Source of the DNA: Actinoplanes ianthinogenes
GTDB lineage: Bacteria; Actinomycetota; Actinomycetes; Mycobacteriales; Micromonosporaceae
DNA length: 64,000 nucleotides
Assembly: GCF_018324205.1 (NCBI RefSeq)
Contig: NZ_AP023356.1
Span: 3,985,501-4,049,500, forward strand
Direction: 5' to 3'
Shown: positions 38,917 through 48,072 of the stretch, one piece after another
Layout of the letters: every line of letters starts with the position of its first letter
Position numbering within the stretch: the first letter of the stretch is position 1
Made by a program: the position numbers and the translations under genes
Notes under the pieces: model-generated
What the model was told of the DNA's origin: nothing
The model's input: the letters and a program-made list of their open reading frames with translations, nothing else
Databases searched by the model: none

Positions 38917-40359
38917 TTAGTCCTGATCAGGGGTGATATCCCGAGCCCGCTCGGCGGCGTCGGCGGACACCGTGCCGGGCCGCTTCATCGCCACCCAGCC
39001 CTCGATGTTGCGCTGCTGCGCGCGGGTGACCCCGAGGTTGCCGGCCGGGACGTCCTTGACCACGGCGGAACCGGCCGCGACGTACGCCCCCGGCCCGATC
39101 TCGACCGGCGCGATCAGCACCGAGTCGGACCCGACGAACGCCGCCTCGCCGACCACGGTCCGGCTCTTCCGCACCCCGTCGTAGTTGGCGAAGATGGTGC
39201 CGGCGCCGATGTTCGCCTTCGCCCCGATCTCGGCATCACCCACGTAGGACAGATGCGGCACCTTGGCGCCCTCGCCGAGCACCGCGTTCTTGGTCTCCAC
39301 GAAACCGCCGACCTTCGCCTTGCGGGCCAGCCGGGTGCCGGGACGCAGGTAGGAGAACGGGCCGACCGAGGCGTCCGGGCCGATCTCGGCGCCGATCGCG
39401 TGGGTCCGCAGCACCGTGGCGCCCTCGGCCACCACGGTGTCCACCAGAGTGGAGTCCGGGCCCACCACGGCGCCGGTCGCCACCGACGAGGTGCCCTGGA
39501 TCTGGCAGTTCTGATCCACCACGGCGTCCGGCTCCAGCGTGGCCGTCACATCGATCCAGGTGGTCGCCGGGTCCAGCAGCAGCACGCCGGAGCGCATCCA
39601 GGCCTCGTTCACCCGGTCGCGCATCAGCACCCGCAGCCGGGACAGCTCGGCACGGTCGTTGCAGCCCAGCGTCTCGTACGCGAACTCGGCCACCTCGATC
39701 GCCACCGGCTGACCCTGGCCGGCCAGGATCGCGAAGACGTCGGTCAGGTACTCCTCGCCCTGCGCGTTGTCGGTGGACAGCTTGCCCAGCGCCTCGCGCA
39801 GCAGCACCGCGTCGAACGCGTAGATCCCCGAGTTGATCTCCCGGATCGCCAGCTCGGCGGCGGACGCGTCCTTCGCCTCGACGATCCGCTCCAGGTTCCC
39901 GTCCGCGTCCCGGACGATCCGGCCCAGCCCGCCCGGCGCCTCCACCTCGGCGCTCAGCACGGTCGCCGCGGCGCCGGCCCGCTCGTGGGTGGCCAGCAGC
40001 GCCTCCACCGTCTCCGGGCGCAGCAGCGGCACGTCACCGCTGAGCACCACCACGGTGCCGGTCAGCTCGGGCGCGGCGTCCAGCGCGATGCGCACCGCGT
40101 GCCCGGTCCCGTTCTGCTCGGCCTGGAGCACCGGGACGGCGGCCGGCGCGGCCTCGGCCAGGAACGCGCCCACCTGGTCGGCCTTGTGCCCGACCACCAC
40201 CAGGGTGCGGTCGGTCTTGATCGCCGCGGAGACGGCCAGCACGTGGCCGAGCAGGGTGCGCCCCAGCAGGGGCTGGAGGACCTTGGGCGTCGCCGATTTC
40301 ATCCGCTTGCCCTCGCCCGCGGCGAGGACGACAACGGTACGGCTGGGGGCCTGGCTCAC
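38917..40359 (-). CDS. glmU: Bifunctional N-acetylglucosamine-1-phosphate uridyltransferase / glucosamine-1-phosphate acetyltransferase
   Basis: Last two steps to UDP-GlcNAc. 480 residues from GTG 40359 (VSQAPSRTVVVLAAGEGKRM), with a GGAG about 8 nt upstream. The N-terminal pyrophosphorylase has LAAGEGKRMKSATPKVL and the metal aspartate in VLSGDVPLL. The C-terminal left-handed beta-helix has hexapeptide repeats and GVRKSRTVVGEAAFVGSDS. The tRNA-Gln gene lies 106 nt upstream on the same strand. The product feeds peptidoglycan and probably the MatB-type glycan enzyme at 57-59 kb. Confidence 0.97.
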   Translation of the reverse strand: MSQAPSRTVVVLAAGEGKRMKSATPKVLQPLLGRTLLGHVLAVSAAIKTDRTLVVVGHKADQVGAFLAEAAPAAVPVLQAEQNGTGHAVRIALDAAPELTGTVVVLSGDVPLLRPETVEALLATHERAGAAATVLSAEVEAPGGLGRIVRDADGNLERIVEAKDASAAELAIREINSGIYAFDAVLLREALGKLSTDNAQGEEYLTDVFAILAGQGQPVAIEVAEFAYETLGCNDRAELSRLRVLMRDRVNEAWMRSGVLLLDPATTWIDVTATLEPDAVVDQNCQIQGTSSVATGAVVGPDSTLVDTVVAEGATVLRTHAIGAEIGPDASVGPFSYLRPGTRLARKAKVGGFVETKNAVLGEGAKVPHLSYVGDAEIGAKANIGAGTIFANYDGVRKSRTVVGEAAFVGSDSVLIAPVEIGPGAYVAAGSAVVKDVPAGNLGVTRAQQRNIEGWVAMKRPGTVSADAAERARDITPDQD

Positions 40360-40465
40360 GCGGCAACTCCATCGTTCGCAGTGGCATCTTGTCGACGGCC
40401 GCGCGACTCTCGGCACGGCACGCCCGATGAGCCGCCGAATCAGCAGGCTCATACCACAGAAGTTG

Positions 40466-40537
40466 CTCGGCCGCCAGGACTCGAACCCGGAAAGCTAGGA
40501 CCAAAACCTAGAGTGTTGCCAATTACACCACGGCCGA
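40466..40537 (-). tRNA. tRNA-Gln (anticodon TTG)
   Basis: 72 nt. The acceptor stem TCGGCCG pairs with CGGCCGA, discriminator G. The anticodon arm is CTAGG-TTTTGGT-CCTAG with anticodon TTG. The T arm holds GGGTTCGAGTCC. The CCA end is not encoded. Confidence 0.93.
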
Positions 40538-40632
40538 ATGTTGCTCAGCACAGCCTAGCGAACCCCGGCGCTCTCCGAGAAAGCGGACGATGCCTGACGG
40601 GTGACGCTCGGCCCGGAGGGCAGGATGACGGG

Positions 40633-41268
40633 ATGACCGAGGAGATCAAGCGGCGGCAGCGGATGTCCGGCGCCCAGCGCCGCGAGCAGCTAATCACGAT
40701 CGGGCGGCAGCTGTTCGCCGAGCGCGGCTTCGACGGCACCAGCGTCGAGGAGGTCGCGGCCCGCGCCAAGGTGTCGAAACCGGTGGTCTACGAGCACTTC
40801 GGCGGCAAGGAGGGCCTCTACGCGGTGGTCGTCGACCGGGAGGTGCGCGCCCTGCTGGAGAGGATCACCGCCGCGCTGACCGCCGGGCACCCGCGGGAGC
40901 TGCTGGAGCAGGCCGCGCTGGCGCTGCTGGACTACATCGAGGAGGAGCCGCACGGGTTCCAGGTGCTGACCGCGCGGCAGGCTCCGGTGCTGGCCCCGGC
41001 GGGCACCTTCTCCAGCGTGATGAACGACGTGGCGCACCAGGTCGAGCACATCCTCGGCGCCGAGTTCACCCGGCGCGGCCTGGACCCGCGATTCGCCGAG
41101 CTGTACTCGCAGGCGCTGGTCGGGATGGTGGCGCTGGTCGGCCAGTGGTGGCGGGAGGCGCGCAAGCCGAAGAAGGAGATGGTCGCCGCGCACCTGGTGA
41201 ACCTGGCCTGGAACGGCCTGTCGCACCTGGAGGCGAAACCGGAGCTGATCACCCGGAAAACGCGATGA
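40633..41268 (+). CDS. TetR-family transcriptional regulator
   Basis: 211 residues from ATG 40633 (MTEEIKRRQRMSGAQRRE). The TetR DNA-binding domain is clear: REQLITIGRQLFAERGFDGT, SVEEVAARAKVSKPVVYEHF, GGKEGLYAVVVDREV. The C-terminal ligand domain contains LVGMVALVGQWWREARK. Ligand and targets are unknown; neither neighbour is an obvious target (tRNA-Gln upstream, convergent DUF4383 gene downstream). Confidence 0.92.
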   Translation: MTEEIKRRQRMSGAQRREQLITIGRQLFAERGFDGTSVEEVAARAKVSKPVVYEHFGGKEGLYAVVVDREVRALLERITAALTAGHPRELLEQAALALLDYIEEEPHGFQVLTARQAPVLAPAGTFSSVMNDVAHQVEHILGAEFTRRGLDPRFAELYSQALVGMVALVGQWWREARKPKKEMVAAHLVNLAWNGLSHLEAKPELITRKTR

Positions 41269-41292
41269 CCGCCGCGGCAGCGGCGGTCATCG
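41263..41292. terminator. Bidirectional terminator between tetR and the DUF4383 gene
   Basis: A 12-bp perfect stem (41263-41274 with 41281-41292), loop CGGCAG. The stem includes the TetR stop codon and lies 20 nt before the converging stop at 41312. Confidence 0.75.
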
Positions 41293-41311
41293 GAGCGGAA
41301 TCCGGCAGGTC

Positions 41312-41773
41312 TCAGGCGGTGCGGCCCTCGCGGACCTGACGCGGCGCGCCGGCCTTCTCGGGCGCCGCGACCTTGCTGTACAGGCTGATCGTGATCAGCA
41401 GCAGACCGACCAGGTAGGTCACCACCACGGTCGAGACGCTGTAGCCGAAGAAGTTGGCGTCGGTGCGGATGGTCGCCAGCGAGTAGCTGCCCACCACCAG
41501 CAGGCCCCAGCCGACCAGCTTGTCGACCTGCACGTCGACGTTGCGGCCGACCGCGGTGCCGAGCAGCACCAGGCCGCCGGCGATCAGCGCGACGATCGAC
41601 CCGAGCAGGTTGATGCTCTGGCCGAGCACGCGGTCGGCGGGCTCGCCGGTGAGGCCGTCGCTCGCGGTGGCGATCAGGCCGAGGACACCGAAGACCACCA
41701 GGTACGCGCCGGCGACAAAACCGGCCACGCGGTACATCGGCCGAAGGGGGTGGTTGACCGGAATATGCGCCAT
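41312..41773 (-). CDS. DUF4383 membrane protein
   Basis: 153 residues from ATG 41773 (MAHIPVNHPLRPMYR); ATG 41788 is an upstream option. Four membrane helices with the family features VNHPLRPMYRVAGF, FGVLGLIATASDG and INLLGSIVALIAGGLVLLG. The C-terminus is short and basic (AGAPRQVREGRTA). Function unknown; common in actinobacteria. Confidence 0.88.
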   Translation of the reverse strand: MAHIPVNHPLRPMYRVAGFVAGAYLVVFGVLGLIATASDGLTGEPADRVLGQSINLLGSIVALIAGGLVLLGTAVGRNVDVQVDKLVGWGLLVVGSYSLATIRTDANFFGYSVSTVVVTYLVGLLLITISLYSKVAAPEKAGAPRQVREGRTA

Positions 41774-41852
41774 GCTGTCCGTCTCCAAGGTCAGGTGTTG
41801 TCGTCCCGATTCTCGCGTATCCGCGACAAGCGGCGCAGGTACACCCCCCGGA

Positions 41853-43646
41853 TCAGTTTCCGGGCACCTGCTCGGCGAGCTCCAGCCAGGCCATCTCGAC
41901 CTGCTCGCGCTCCTGCCGGACGGCTTTGAGCTGGGCTTCCAGCTCGACGATTTTGTCGTAGTCGCTGCCGTGCTCGGCGAGACTCTCGTTGATCTTCGCT
42001 TCCTTCTCCCCGAGCTTGTCCATCTGGCGCTCCATCCGGGCCAGATCCTTCTTGGCCTGGCGGAGCTCCCCGGCGGACAGGCCCGGCGCCGCGCCGGCGG
42101 CGGCGGACTCTTTCGCCGCCGCGGCCGGAGCGGCCCCGTGGATCCGCTCCAGGTACTCGTCGATGCCGCCGGGCAGGTGCACGAGCCGACCGTCGCCGAA
42201 CATCCCGTACGCCTGGTCGGTCACCCGCTCCACCAGGTAGCGGTCGTGGCTGGCCACGATCATCGTGCCCGGCCAGGAGTCGAGCAGATCCTCCAGCGAC
42301 GCCAGCGTGTCGGTGTCCAGGTCGTTGGTCGGCTCGTCGAGCAGCAGCACGTTCGGCTCGGTGGCGAGCAGGCGCAGCATCTGCAACCGGCGGCGCTCAC
42401 CACCGGACAGGTCGCTGACCGGCGTCCAGATCCGCTTGTCGGTGAAGCCGAACACCTCGGCGAGCTGGCCGGCCGAGAGCTCCCGGTCGCCGAGCTGGAC
42501 GCGCTTGGCGACCTCCTCGACGGCCTCCAGCAGGCGCAGGTGCCCGGGCAGCTCCTTGAGCTCCTGGGAGAGGAAGGCCGGGCGCACGGTGGAACCGGTG
42601 ACCAGGCGGCCGCCGTCCGGCTTGGTGGCGCCGGCCAGCATCCGCAGCAGGGTGGTCTTGCCGGCCCCGTTGGCGCCCAGGATGGCGATCCGGTCGCCGG
42701 GGCCGACCTGGAAGGTCAGATCCCGGAAGATCGGCTTGGGCCCGGCGTTCAGGGCGACCTGCTCCAGGTCGTAGACCTGCTTGCCGAGCCGGGTGGTGGC
42801 CAGCCGCTGGAGGCTGACCGTGTCCCGGACCGGCGGGACGTCGGCGATCAGCTCGTTGGCCGCGTCGATCCGGAACTTGGGCTTGGAGGTGCGGGCCGGC
42901 GGGCCCCGGCGCAGCCAGGCGATCTCCTTGCGGAGCAGGTTCTGCCGGCGGGCCTCGACGGCGGCGGCGACGCGCTGCCGCTCGGCGCGCGCCAGGATCC
43001 AGGCGGCGTAACCGCCCTCGTACGTGAACACCTGCTCGTCCACGACCTCCCAGGTCATGGTGCAGACCGCGTCGAGGAACCAGCGGTCGTGGGTGACCAC
43101 GGCGAGCGCGCCCTTGCGGGTGAGCAGATGCTTGGCCAGCCAGTCGACGCCGGCCACGTCCAGGTGGTTGGTGGGCTCGTCGAGGATCAGCAGGTCGCTG
43201 TCGCGGACCAGCAGCGCGGCGAGCGCGACCCGGCGGCGCTCGCCACCGGACATCGGCCCGACCGGACTGTCCAGGCCGAGGTGACCCATGCCGAGGCCGT
43301 CGAGGATGGTGCGCACCCCGGCGTCACCGGCCCACTCGTGCTCGGCGCCCATGCTCTGCGCCAGCCAGGCGGTGCCGAGCACGACGTCGCGCACGGTCGC
43401 CTCGGCGGCGAGGGCGAGCGTCTGCGGAAGGGTGGCGACCCGCAGGTCACGGCGGTGCGTCACGCGTCCGGAGTCCGGCTCCTCGGATTTCGCGAGCATC
43501 CGCAGGAGGGTGGACTTGCCCGCCCCGTTCAGGCCGACGATGCCGACGCGGGCGTCGTCGTCCAGGCCGAGGGAGACATCGGTGAGCAGCTGACCGGCGG
43601 CGCCGTAGCCCTTGTTGACCCGGTCCAGGTTGATGATGTTGGCCAC
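41853..43646 (-). CDS. ABC-F family ATPase (ribosome-associated type)
   Basis: 597 residues, two ABC domains and no membrane part. Domain 1: Walker A GIVGLNGAGKST, signature MSGGERRRVALAALL, Walker B LLILDEPTNHLD. Domain 2: ILGANGAGKTTLLRML, LSGGERRRLQMLRLL, VLLLDEPTNDLDTDTL. A linker between them and a coiled-coil C-terminus (QAKKDLARMERQMDKLGEKE) suggest a Uup-like translation factor; antibiotic resistance by ribosome protection is possible in this family but cannot be claimed. Eight nucleotides after ispE. Confidence 0.93.
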   Translation of the reverse strand: MANIINLDRVNKGYGAAGQLLTDVSLGLDDDARVGIVGLNGAGKSTLLRMLAKSEEPDSGRVTHRRDLRVATLPQTLALAAEATVRDVVLGTAWLAQSMGAEHEWAGDAGVRTILDGLGMGHLGLDSPVGPMSGGERRRVALAALLVRDSDLLILDEPTNHLDVAGVDWLAKHLLTRKGALAVVTHDRWFLDAVCTMTWEVVDEQVFTYEGGYAAWILARAERQRVAAAVEARRQNLLRKEIAWLRRGPPARTSKPKFRIDAANELIADVPPVRDTVSLQRLATTRLGKQVYDLEQVALNAGPKPIFRDLTFQVGPGDRIAILGANGAGKTTLLRMLAGATKPDGGRLVTGSTVRPAFLSQELKELPGHLRLLEAVEEVAKRVQLGDRELSAGQLAEVFGFTDKRIWTPVSDLSGGERRRLQMLRLLATEPNVLLLDEPTNDLDTDTLASLEDLLDSWPGTMIVASHDRYLVERVTDQAYGMFGDGRLVHLPGGIDEYLERIHGAAPAAAAKESAAAGAAPGLSAGELRQAKKDLARMERQMDKLGEKEAKINESLAEHGSDYDKIVELEAQLKAVRQEREQVEMAWLELAEQVPGN

Positions 43647-43654
43647 GATGGGGT

Positions 43655-44602
43655 CTAGATTACCCGGGCCCCCGGTTGCGGGCCCCGCGCGGTGACCGCC
43701 GCCCGGCAGACCCCGGCCGCGACGAGCTCGTCGGCGATCTGCTGCGCGTGCGCCGCGTCGGCGGCCAGGAACACACAGGTGGGCCCGGAGCCGGAGACGA
43801 TCCCGGCGATCGACCCGGCCTCGGCGCCGGCTTTGAGCACGTCGGCGAGCTGCGGGCGGAGCGCCAGGGCGGCCGGTTGCAGGTCGTTACCCAGGGCGGC
43901 GCCGAGCACCTCCGGATCACGCTGGCGCAGCGCGGCCATCAGCTGGTCGGCGCTGCCCAGCGGCGGGGGTGGCCAGGAGCCGTCGCGCAGGGTGTCGAGC
44001 TCGCGATAGACCGCCGGGGTGGAGAGGCCGCCGTCGGCGACCGCGACCGCCCAGTGCCAGATGGTCGGCCGGGCCAGGATCGGGCTGACCGCCTCGCCGT
44101 GCCCGGTGCCCAGCGCGGTGCCGCCGTGCAGCAGGAACGGCACGTCCGAGCCGAGCTGGGCGCCGACCTCGGCGAGCTCCTCGCGGGACATGCCCAGACC
44201 CCAGAGCAGATCGCAGGCGATCAGCGTGGCGGCCGCGTCGGCGCTACCGCCGGCCAGGCCGCCGGCGAGCGGGATCGCTTTTTTCAGATGCAGTCTCGCG
44301 TACGCCGGGACGCGTCCCCGGGCAGCCAGAGCCCGTGCCGCCCGGATGATCAGGTTGGTCTCGTCCAGCTCCAGCTCGCCGGTGCCCTCGCCCTCCATGG
44401 TGAGCGTGAGGGTGTCCCCGTGCCGGGCGGTGATCTCGTCGAACAGGCTGATCGCGTGATAGACCGTGTTCAGCTCGTGGTAGCCGTCGGGGCGCAGCGG
44501 GCCGACGCCGAGGTGCAGGTTGATCTTGGCCGGCACACGGACCTTGACCGGGCCGCTATGCGGGCGAGGCTCGTCGTCGTCCGGACCCCACGCCTCGGTC
44601 AC
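43655..44602 (-). CDS. ispE: 4-diphosphocytidyl-2-C-methyl-D-erythritol kinase
   Basis: Fourth step of the MEP isoprenoid pathway. 315 residues, GHMP kinase: [20 protein letters not shown], the ATP loop [18 protein letters not shown], and late [19 protein letters not shown] 44602 overlaps the rsmA stop by 4 nt. The order rsmA-ispE-ABC-F is standard in actinobacteria. Confidence 0.95.
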   Translation of the reverse strand: MTEAWGPDDDEPRPHSGPVKVRVPAKINLHLGVGPLRPDGYHELNTVYHAISLFDEITARHGDTLTLTMEGEGTGELELDETNLIIRAARALAARGRVPAYARLHLKKAIPLAGGLAGGSADAAATLIACDLLWGLGMSREELAEVGAQLGSDVPFLLHGGTALGTGHGEAVSPILARPTIWHWAVAVADGGLSTPAVYRELDTLRDGSWPPPPLGSADQLMAALRQRDPEVLGAALGNDLQPAALALRPQLADVLKAGAEAGSIAGIVSGSGPTCVFLAADAAHAQQIADELVAAGVCRAAVTARGPQPGARVI

Positions 44603-45534
44603 GGAGTGACGTCCCGGATCGGCGCCTGACCATCGAACGGCTTGCTCAACCGCTCCACCTCCTCGGGCTGTGCGCCGGACGGGCTGAGCTTACCGCCGTG
44701 CCCTGACGTTTTCGCCGCCGCCGCGATCGCGGCGAACTCGCCCACCGTCAGCGACTCTCCCCTGGCCTGCGGGTTCACCCCGGCCGCCAGCAGGACCCGC
44801 TCCGCCTGCGCGGGTCCACCGGCCCAGCCGGCCAGCGCGGCCCGCAACGTCTTGCGCCGCTGGGCGAACGCCGCGTCCACCACCGCGAAGACGTCGGCCC
44901 GGGTGGCGCCGGCCGGGGGCTCCCGGCGGGTGAAGGCGACCAGGCCGGAATCCACGTTGGGCACCGGCCAGAACACCGCGGGCGGCACCTTGCCGGCCGG
45001 CTTAGCCTCCGAGTACCACGCCAGCTTGACCGACGGAACGCCGTACACCTTGGAACCGGGACCGGCGGTGAGCCGGTCGGCGACCTCCTTCTGCACCATC
45101 ACCAGGCCGCCGCGCAGCGTCGGCAGCTCGGCGAGCAGGTGCAGCACGACCGGGACGGCCACGTTGTAAGGCAGGTTCGCCACCAGCATGGTGGGCGCCG
45201 GGTCGAACCGGTCGCCGCTGACCCGCAGCGCGTCGGCCGGGTGCACGGTGAGGTGCGCCGCGGTGACCGTGCCGGGCAGGGCGGCGGCCAGGATCGGGTC
45301 GATCTCGACGGCGTGCACGTGCGCGACCGCCCCGACCAGGCCCAGGGTGAGCGAGCCGAGCCCGGGGCCGACCTCCAGGGCGACGTCGTCCGGGCGCAGG
45401 CCGGCGGCCGCCACGATCCGGCGGATCGTGTTCGGGTCGTGCAGGAAGTTCTGGCCGAGCTTCTTGGTCGGCGCGACGCCGAGGCGTGCGGCGAGTTCCC
45501 GGATCTCCGCCGGGCCGAGAAGTCCATCAGCCAT
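44599..45534 (-). CDS. rsmA: 16S rRNA dimethyladenosine transferase
   Basis: Dimethylates A1518 and A1519 of 16S rRNA (KsgA). 311 residues: [22 protein letters not shown] motif [14 protein letters not shown], catalytic [10 protein letters not shown], and the C-terminal domain with [15 protein letters not shown] charged C-terminal tail ([15 protein letters not shown]) is longer than in E. coli. It is coupled to ispE. Confidence 0.96.
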   Translation of the reverse strand: MADGLLGPAEIRELAARLGVAPTKKLGQNFLHDPNTIRRIVAAAGLRPDDVALEVGPGLGSLTLGLVGAVAHVHAVEIDPILAAALPGTVTAAHLTVHPADALRVSGDRFDPAPTMLVANLPYNVAVPVVLHLLAELPTLRGGLVMVQKEVADRLTAGPGSKVYGVPSVKLAWYSEAKPAGKVPPAVFWPVPNVDSGLVAFTRREPPAGATRADVFAVVDAAFAQRRKTLRAALAGWAGGPAQAERVLLAAGVNPQARGESLTVGEFAAIAAAAKTSGHGGKLSPSGAQPEEVERLSKPFDGQAPIRDVTP

Positions 45535-45543
45535 GGGAGCAGC

Positions 45544-45981
45544 CTAGGAGGCCGGTCCGTCCAGCGCCCACGCGGGCACGCCCAGCTCGCGGCCGAGGTG
45601 GTCGAGATCGGCGGCGAACCCGGCCGGGGCGGCGTTGAGCGGCCCGCGGGCGACCCAGCGGACCGCCCAGCGGTTGCCCCTGGCGATGTTGAGGATCCGG
45701 GCGATGACCAGCGAGCCACGCGGATCGGGCTGGACCGAGGTGACCCCGCGGTACCACCACTCGCCCTCCCGGGTCACCGAGCGGGCCGCCCGGTCGACCC
45801 GGACGGTGAGCCGGCTCCCGTCCCGGACCACGACGAACTCGTCGCCGGTGTCGGTGGCCGGCTCGATCGGACCCTCCGTGGCCAGCGGGGACCGCCCGCC
45901 GGGCCGGACGTCGAGCAGCACCGCGGCAACCACGTCCGGCGCCGCCTCGACGATCCCGTGCAGCGCGAGCAGCTCTGTCAT
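45544..45981 (-). CDS. Hypothetical protein between tatD and rsmA
   Basis: 145 residues from ATG 45981, soluble. Segments: LLALHGIVEAAPDVVAAVLL, DEFVVVRDGSRLTVRVD, EGEWWYRGVTSVQPD, NRWAVRWVARGPLN and GFAADLDHLGRELGVPAWAL. The alternation of short strands and a C-terminal helix suggests a small alpha/beta or SRPBCC-like fold, but I cannot assign it. Nine nucleotides separate it from rsmA and 17 from tatD, so it is in the same operon. Confidence 0.78.
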   Translation of the reverse strand: MTELLALHGIVEAAPDVVAAVLLDVRPGGRSPLATEGPIEPATDTGDEFVVVRDGSRLTVRVDRAARSVTREGEWWYRGVTSVQPDPRGSLVIARILNIARGNRWAVRWVARGPLNAAPAGFAADLDHLGRELGVPAWALDGPAS

Positions 45982-45998
45982 TCCCCCTTACTACAGCG

Positions 45999-46913
45999 TC
46001 AGCGCCACGGCCCGAAGACCCGTTCGCCGTTCGCCGAGATCCGGGCGCACAGCTCGTCGACGTCGATGCCACGGGCCGCCGCCAATGCGCGTACGGTAAT
46101 CGGGATCAAATACGACGCATTGGGACGTCCCCGATGCGGGGCGGGGGTCAGGTAGGGCGCGTCGGTCTCGACCATCATCAGCTCGGGCGGGGTGATCGCG
46201 GCCGCCTCGCGCAGGTTCCCGGCACTGGCGAAGGTGATCGTCCCGGCGAAGCTGAGGTGATACCCCCGGCGTACGCACTCGGCGGCGAACGTGGCGTCCC
46301 CGGAGAAGCAGTGCAGCACGACCGTGTCCGGGGCGCCCTCCGAGTCGAGCACGCGCAGCACGTCCTCGTGGGCGTCCCGGTCGTGGATGATCAGCGCCTT
46401 GCCGTGCCGCTTGGCGATCTGGATGTGCGCCCGGAAACTCGCCTCCTGCGCTGCCCGCCCCTCGTCCCCGGTCCGGAACGTGTCCATCCCGGTCTCGCCG
46501 ATCCCGCGGACCCGCGGCCGGGCGGCCAGCGCCTCGATGGCGCGCAGCGCCTCGTCCAGATCGGAGAGCCGCGGCGCCTCGTTCGGGTGCAGCGCCACCG
46601 CGGCCAGCACGGCGTCGGTGCTCTCGGCCAGCTCGGCGCCCCAGCGCGACGAGTCCACATCGACTCCGACCTGGACCAGCCGGTCGACCCCGTTCTTGGC
46701 GGCGGCCCCGATCAGGGCCTGGACCGGGTCGAGGCCGCCGCCGGGAACGCCGGCCTCCTGCACGGTCAGGTCGAGGTGGGTGTGGCTGTCGAAGACCGGC
46801 ACGGCCAGCGGCTCCGGGGCGGGCGGGAACTCGCCCGCCCGGCGCGCGGCCTTGTCCCGGCGTTTCTGTGACGGACTGGGCGACGCGGGGGGCGTGGAAG
46901 GCATGTGAGACAT
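45999..46913 (-). CDS. tatD: TatD-family metal-dependent DNase
   Basis: About 304 residues from ATG 46913 (ATG 46904 also possible). A basic N-terminal extension (SQKRRDKAARRAGE) precedes the TIM barrel: metal histidines in FDSHTHLD, GIGETGMDTF, LIIHDRDAHEDVL, HCFSGDATF and the final METDAPYLTP. Members cut DNA 3' to 5' and have been linked to DNA repair and fragmentation. First gene of the tatD-hypothetical-rsmA-ispE-ABC-F run. Confidence 0.93.
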   Translation of the reverse strand: MSHMPSTPPASPSPSQKRRDKAARRAGEFPPAPEPLAVPVFDSHTHLDLTVQEAGVPGGGLDPVQALIGAAAKNGVDRLVQVGVDVDSSRWGAELAESTDAVLAAVALHPNEAPRLSDLDEALRAIEALAARPRVRGIGETGMDTFRTGDEGRAAQEASFRAHIQIAKRHGKALIIHDRDAHEDVLRVLDSEGAPDTVVLHCFSGDATFAAECVRRGYHLSFAGTITFASAGNLREAAAITPPELMMVETDAPYLTPAPHRGRPNASYLIPITVRALAAARGIDVDELCARISANGERVFGPWR

Positions 46914-46982
46914 TCTGCACGTCGGATATTCCGGTAACCGCTTGTTCACCCGATATCCACCATCGTCACTTAAGTTCCGCCG

Positions 46983-48017
46983 GTGACCGTGACCGGTGAG
47001 GACAGCGAGCTCGGGGCCGACCCGCTCGACCCACCCCTGATGGCACCGCTGCGCCGCGAACTGACCTGGCAGCAAGTACAGGCGATGAGCCAGTCCGCGA
47101 TGTACCGGGACGACGCCATGCTGCGCCGGATCCGGGAGACCGCGGCCGTCCGGCGCGGCACCCGGATGATCAAAATCCTGTCGCCGGCCCAGGTGGCCGG
47201 GCACATCGGCGGCTGGCTGCCCTACGGGTTCTGTTACCGCGCCTGCGACCTCGCGCACCTGACCGACCCGGAGCAGCTGACCCTGCTGCGCAGCGACGGC
47301 GCGGCCGATGGGCGGGTGGCCTTCGCGCTGCGCTGGCGGGCCACCGACCCGACGGATTACGAGATTCCGGCCGGGCCGGGTCAGCCGGGGCTGGCCACGC
47401 TGCCGGCCCACTCCCGGATCGGCGCGATGGTGCTGGGCACCGGGTTCACTCCGAGCACCGACGACCTGATCCCGGAGTACGTCACGGCCGGCTTCGCCGA
47501 TCTGCCGATGCCGGCCAACGCGCAGCTGCTCGCGTACGTCCCGGGTGGCGACGAGGTGGTGCTGTACACGTACCAGCCGGAGCAGCACGGGTGGCTGCGA
47601 CTGGCCGGGCCCCGCTGGCGCGGGCTGCTGGGTGAGCTGCCCGGGGTGAGCCCGGACCGGGAGTACGTGCCGTGCACCGCCAGTGGCACCGCCCGGCTGG
47701 TCGGCACGATCGACGGCAAGGAGTACGAGGCGGTCGCCGACCCACCCGGTGAGTTCCGGGTGCGGGCGCTGACCCGGGCCGCGCGCTACCCGGTGCAGAC
47801 CCTGAGCCGGCGGGCCGAGCAGGCGCTGTGGCGCGGGGTGCCGTGCTGGGTGCTGCAACGGGACGAGTCGTGGGCCCGGCTGCGGCTGCTGCGGCCGGAC
47901 CTGGACGCGCTCGGGGCGACCGGGGCGCGCTGTTACGAGCGCGGGGTCTACGAGGCCTGGGCGCCGGTCGACGAGCTGGCCGACCACCACCTCGCGGATC
48001 TCGCCTACCACCTCTGA
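46983..48017 (+). CDS. Hypothetical protein, 344 residues
   Basis: GTG 46983. Soluble. Segments seen: ELTWQQVQAMSQSAMYRDDAM, quoted in part as WQQVQAMSQSAMYRD; ILSPAQVAGHIGGWLPYGFC; FTPSTDDLIPEYVTAGFADL; GDEVVLYTYQPEQHGWLRLA; ERGVYEAWAPVDELADHH. I do not recognise a family. Divergent from tatD with 69 nt between the starts, and closed by the hairpin at 48028-48057. Confidence 0.82.
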   Translation: MTVTGEDSELGADPLDPPLMAPLRRELTWQQVQAMSQSAMYRDDAMLRRIRETAAVRRGTRMIKILSPAQVAGHIGGWLPYGFCYRACDLAHLTDPEQLTLLRSDGAADGRVAFALRWRATDPTDYEIPAGPGQPGLATLPAHSRIGAMVLGTGFTPSTDDLIPEYVTAGFADLPMPANAQLLAYVPGGDEVVLYTYQPEQHGWLRLAGPRWRGLLGELPGVSPDREYVPCTASGTARLVGTIDGKEYEAVADPPGEFRVRALTRAARYPVQTLSRRAEQALWRGVPCWVLQRDESWARLRLLRPDLDALGATGARCYERGVYEAWAPVDELADHHLADLAYHL

Positions 48018-48027
48018 GCGGACGCGA

Positions 48028-48057
48028 AAGCGGGGCCGGATCACTCCGGCCCCGCTT
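48028..48057. terminator. Terminator between the 344-residue hypothetical and the secreted protein gene
   Basis: A 13-bp perfect stem (48028-48040 with 48045-48057), loop TCAC, AAGC/GCTT ends. It can work in both directions between converging genes. Confidence 0.82.
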
Positions 48058-48072
48058 CGTGGTGCTCCTGGA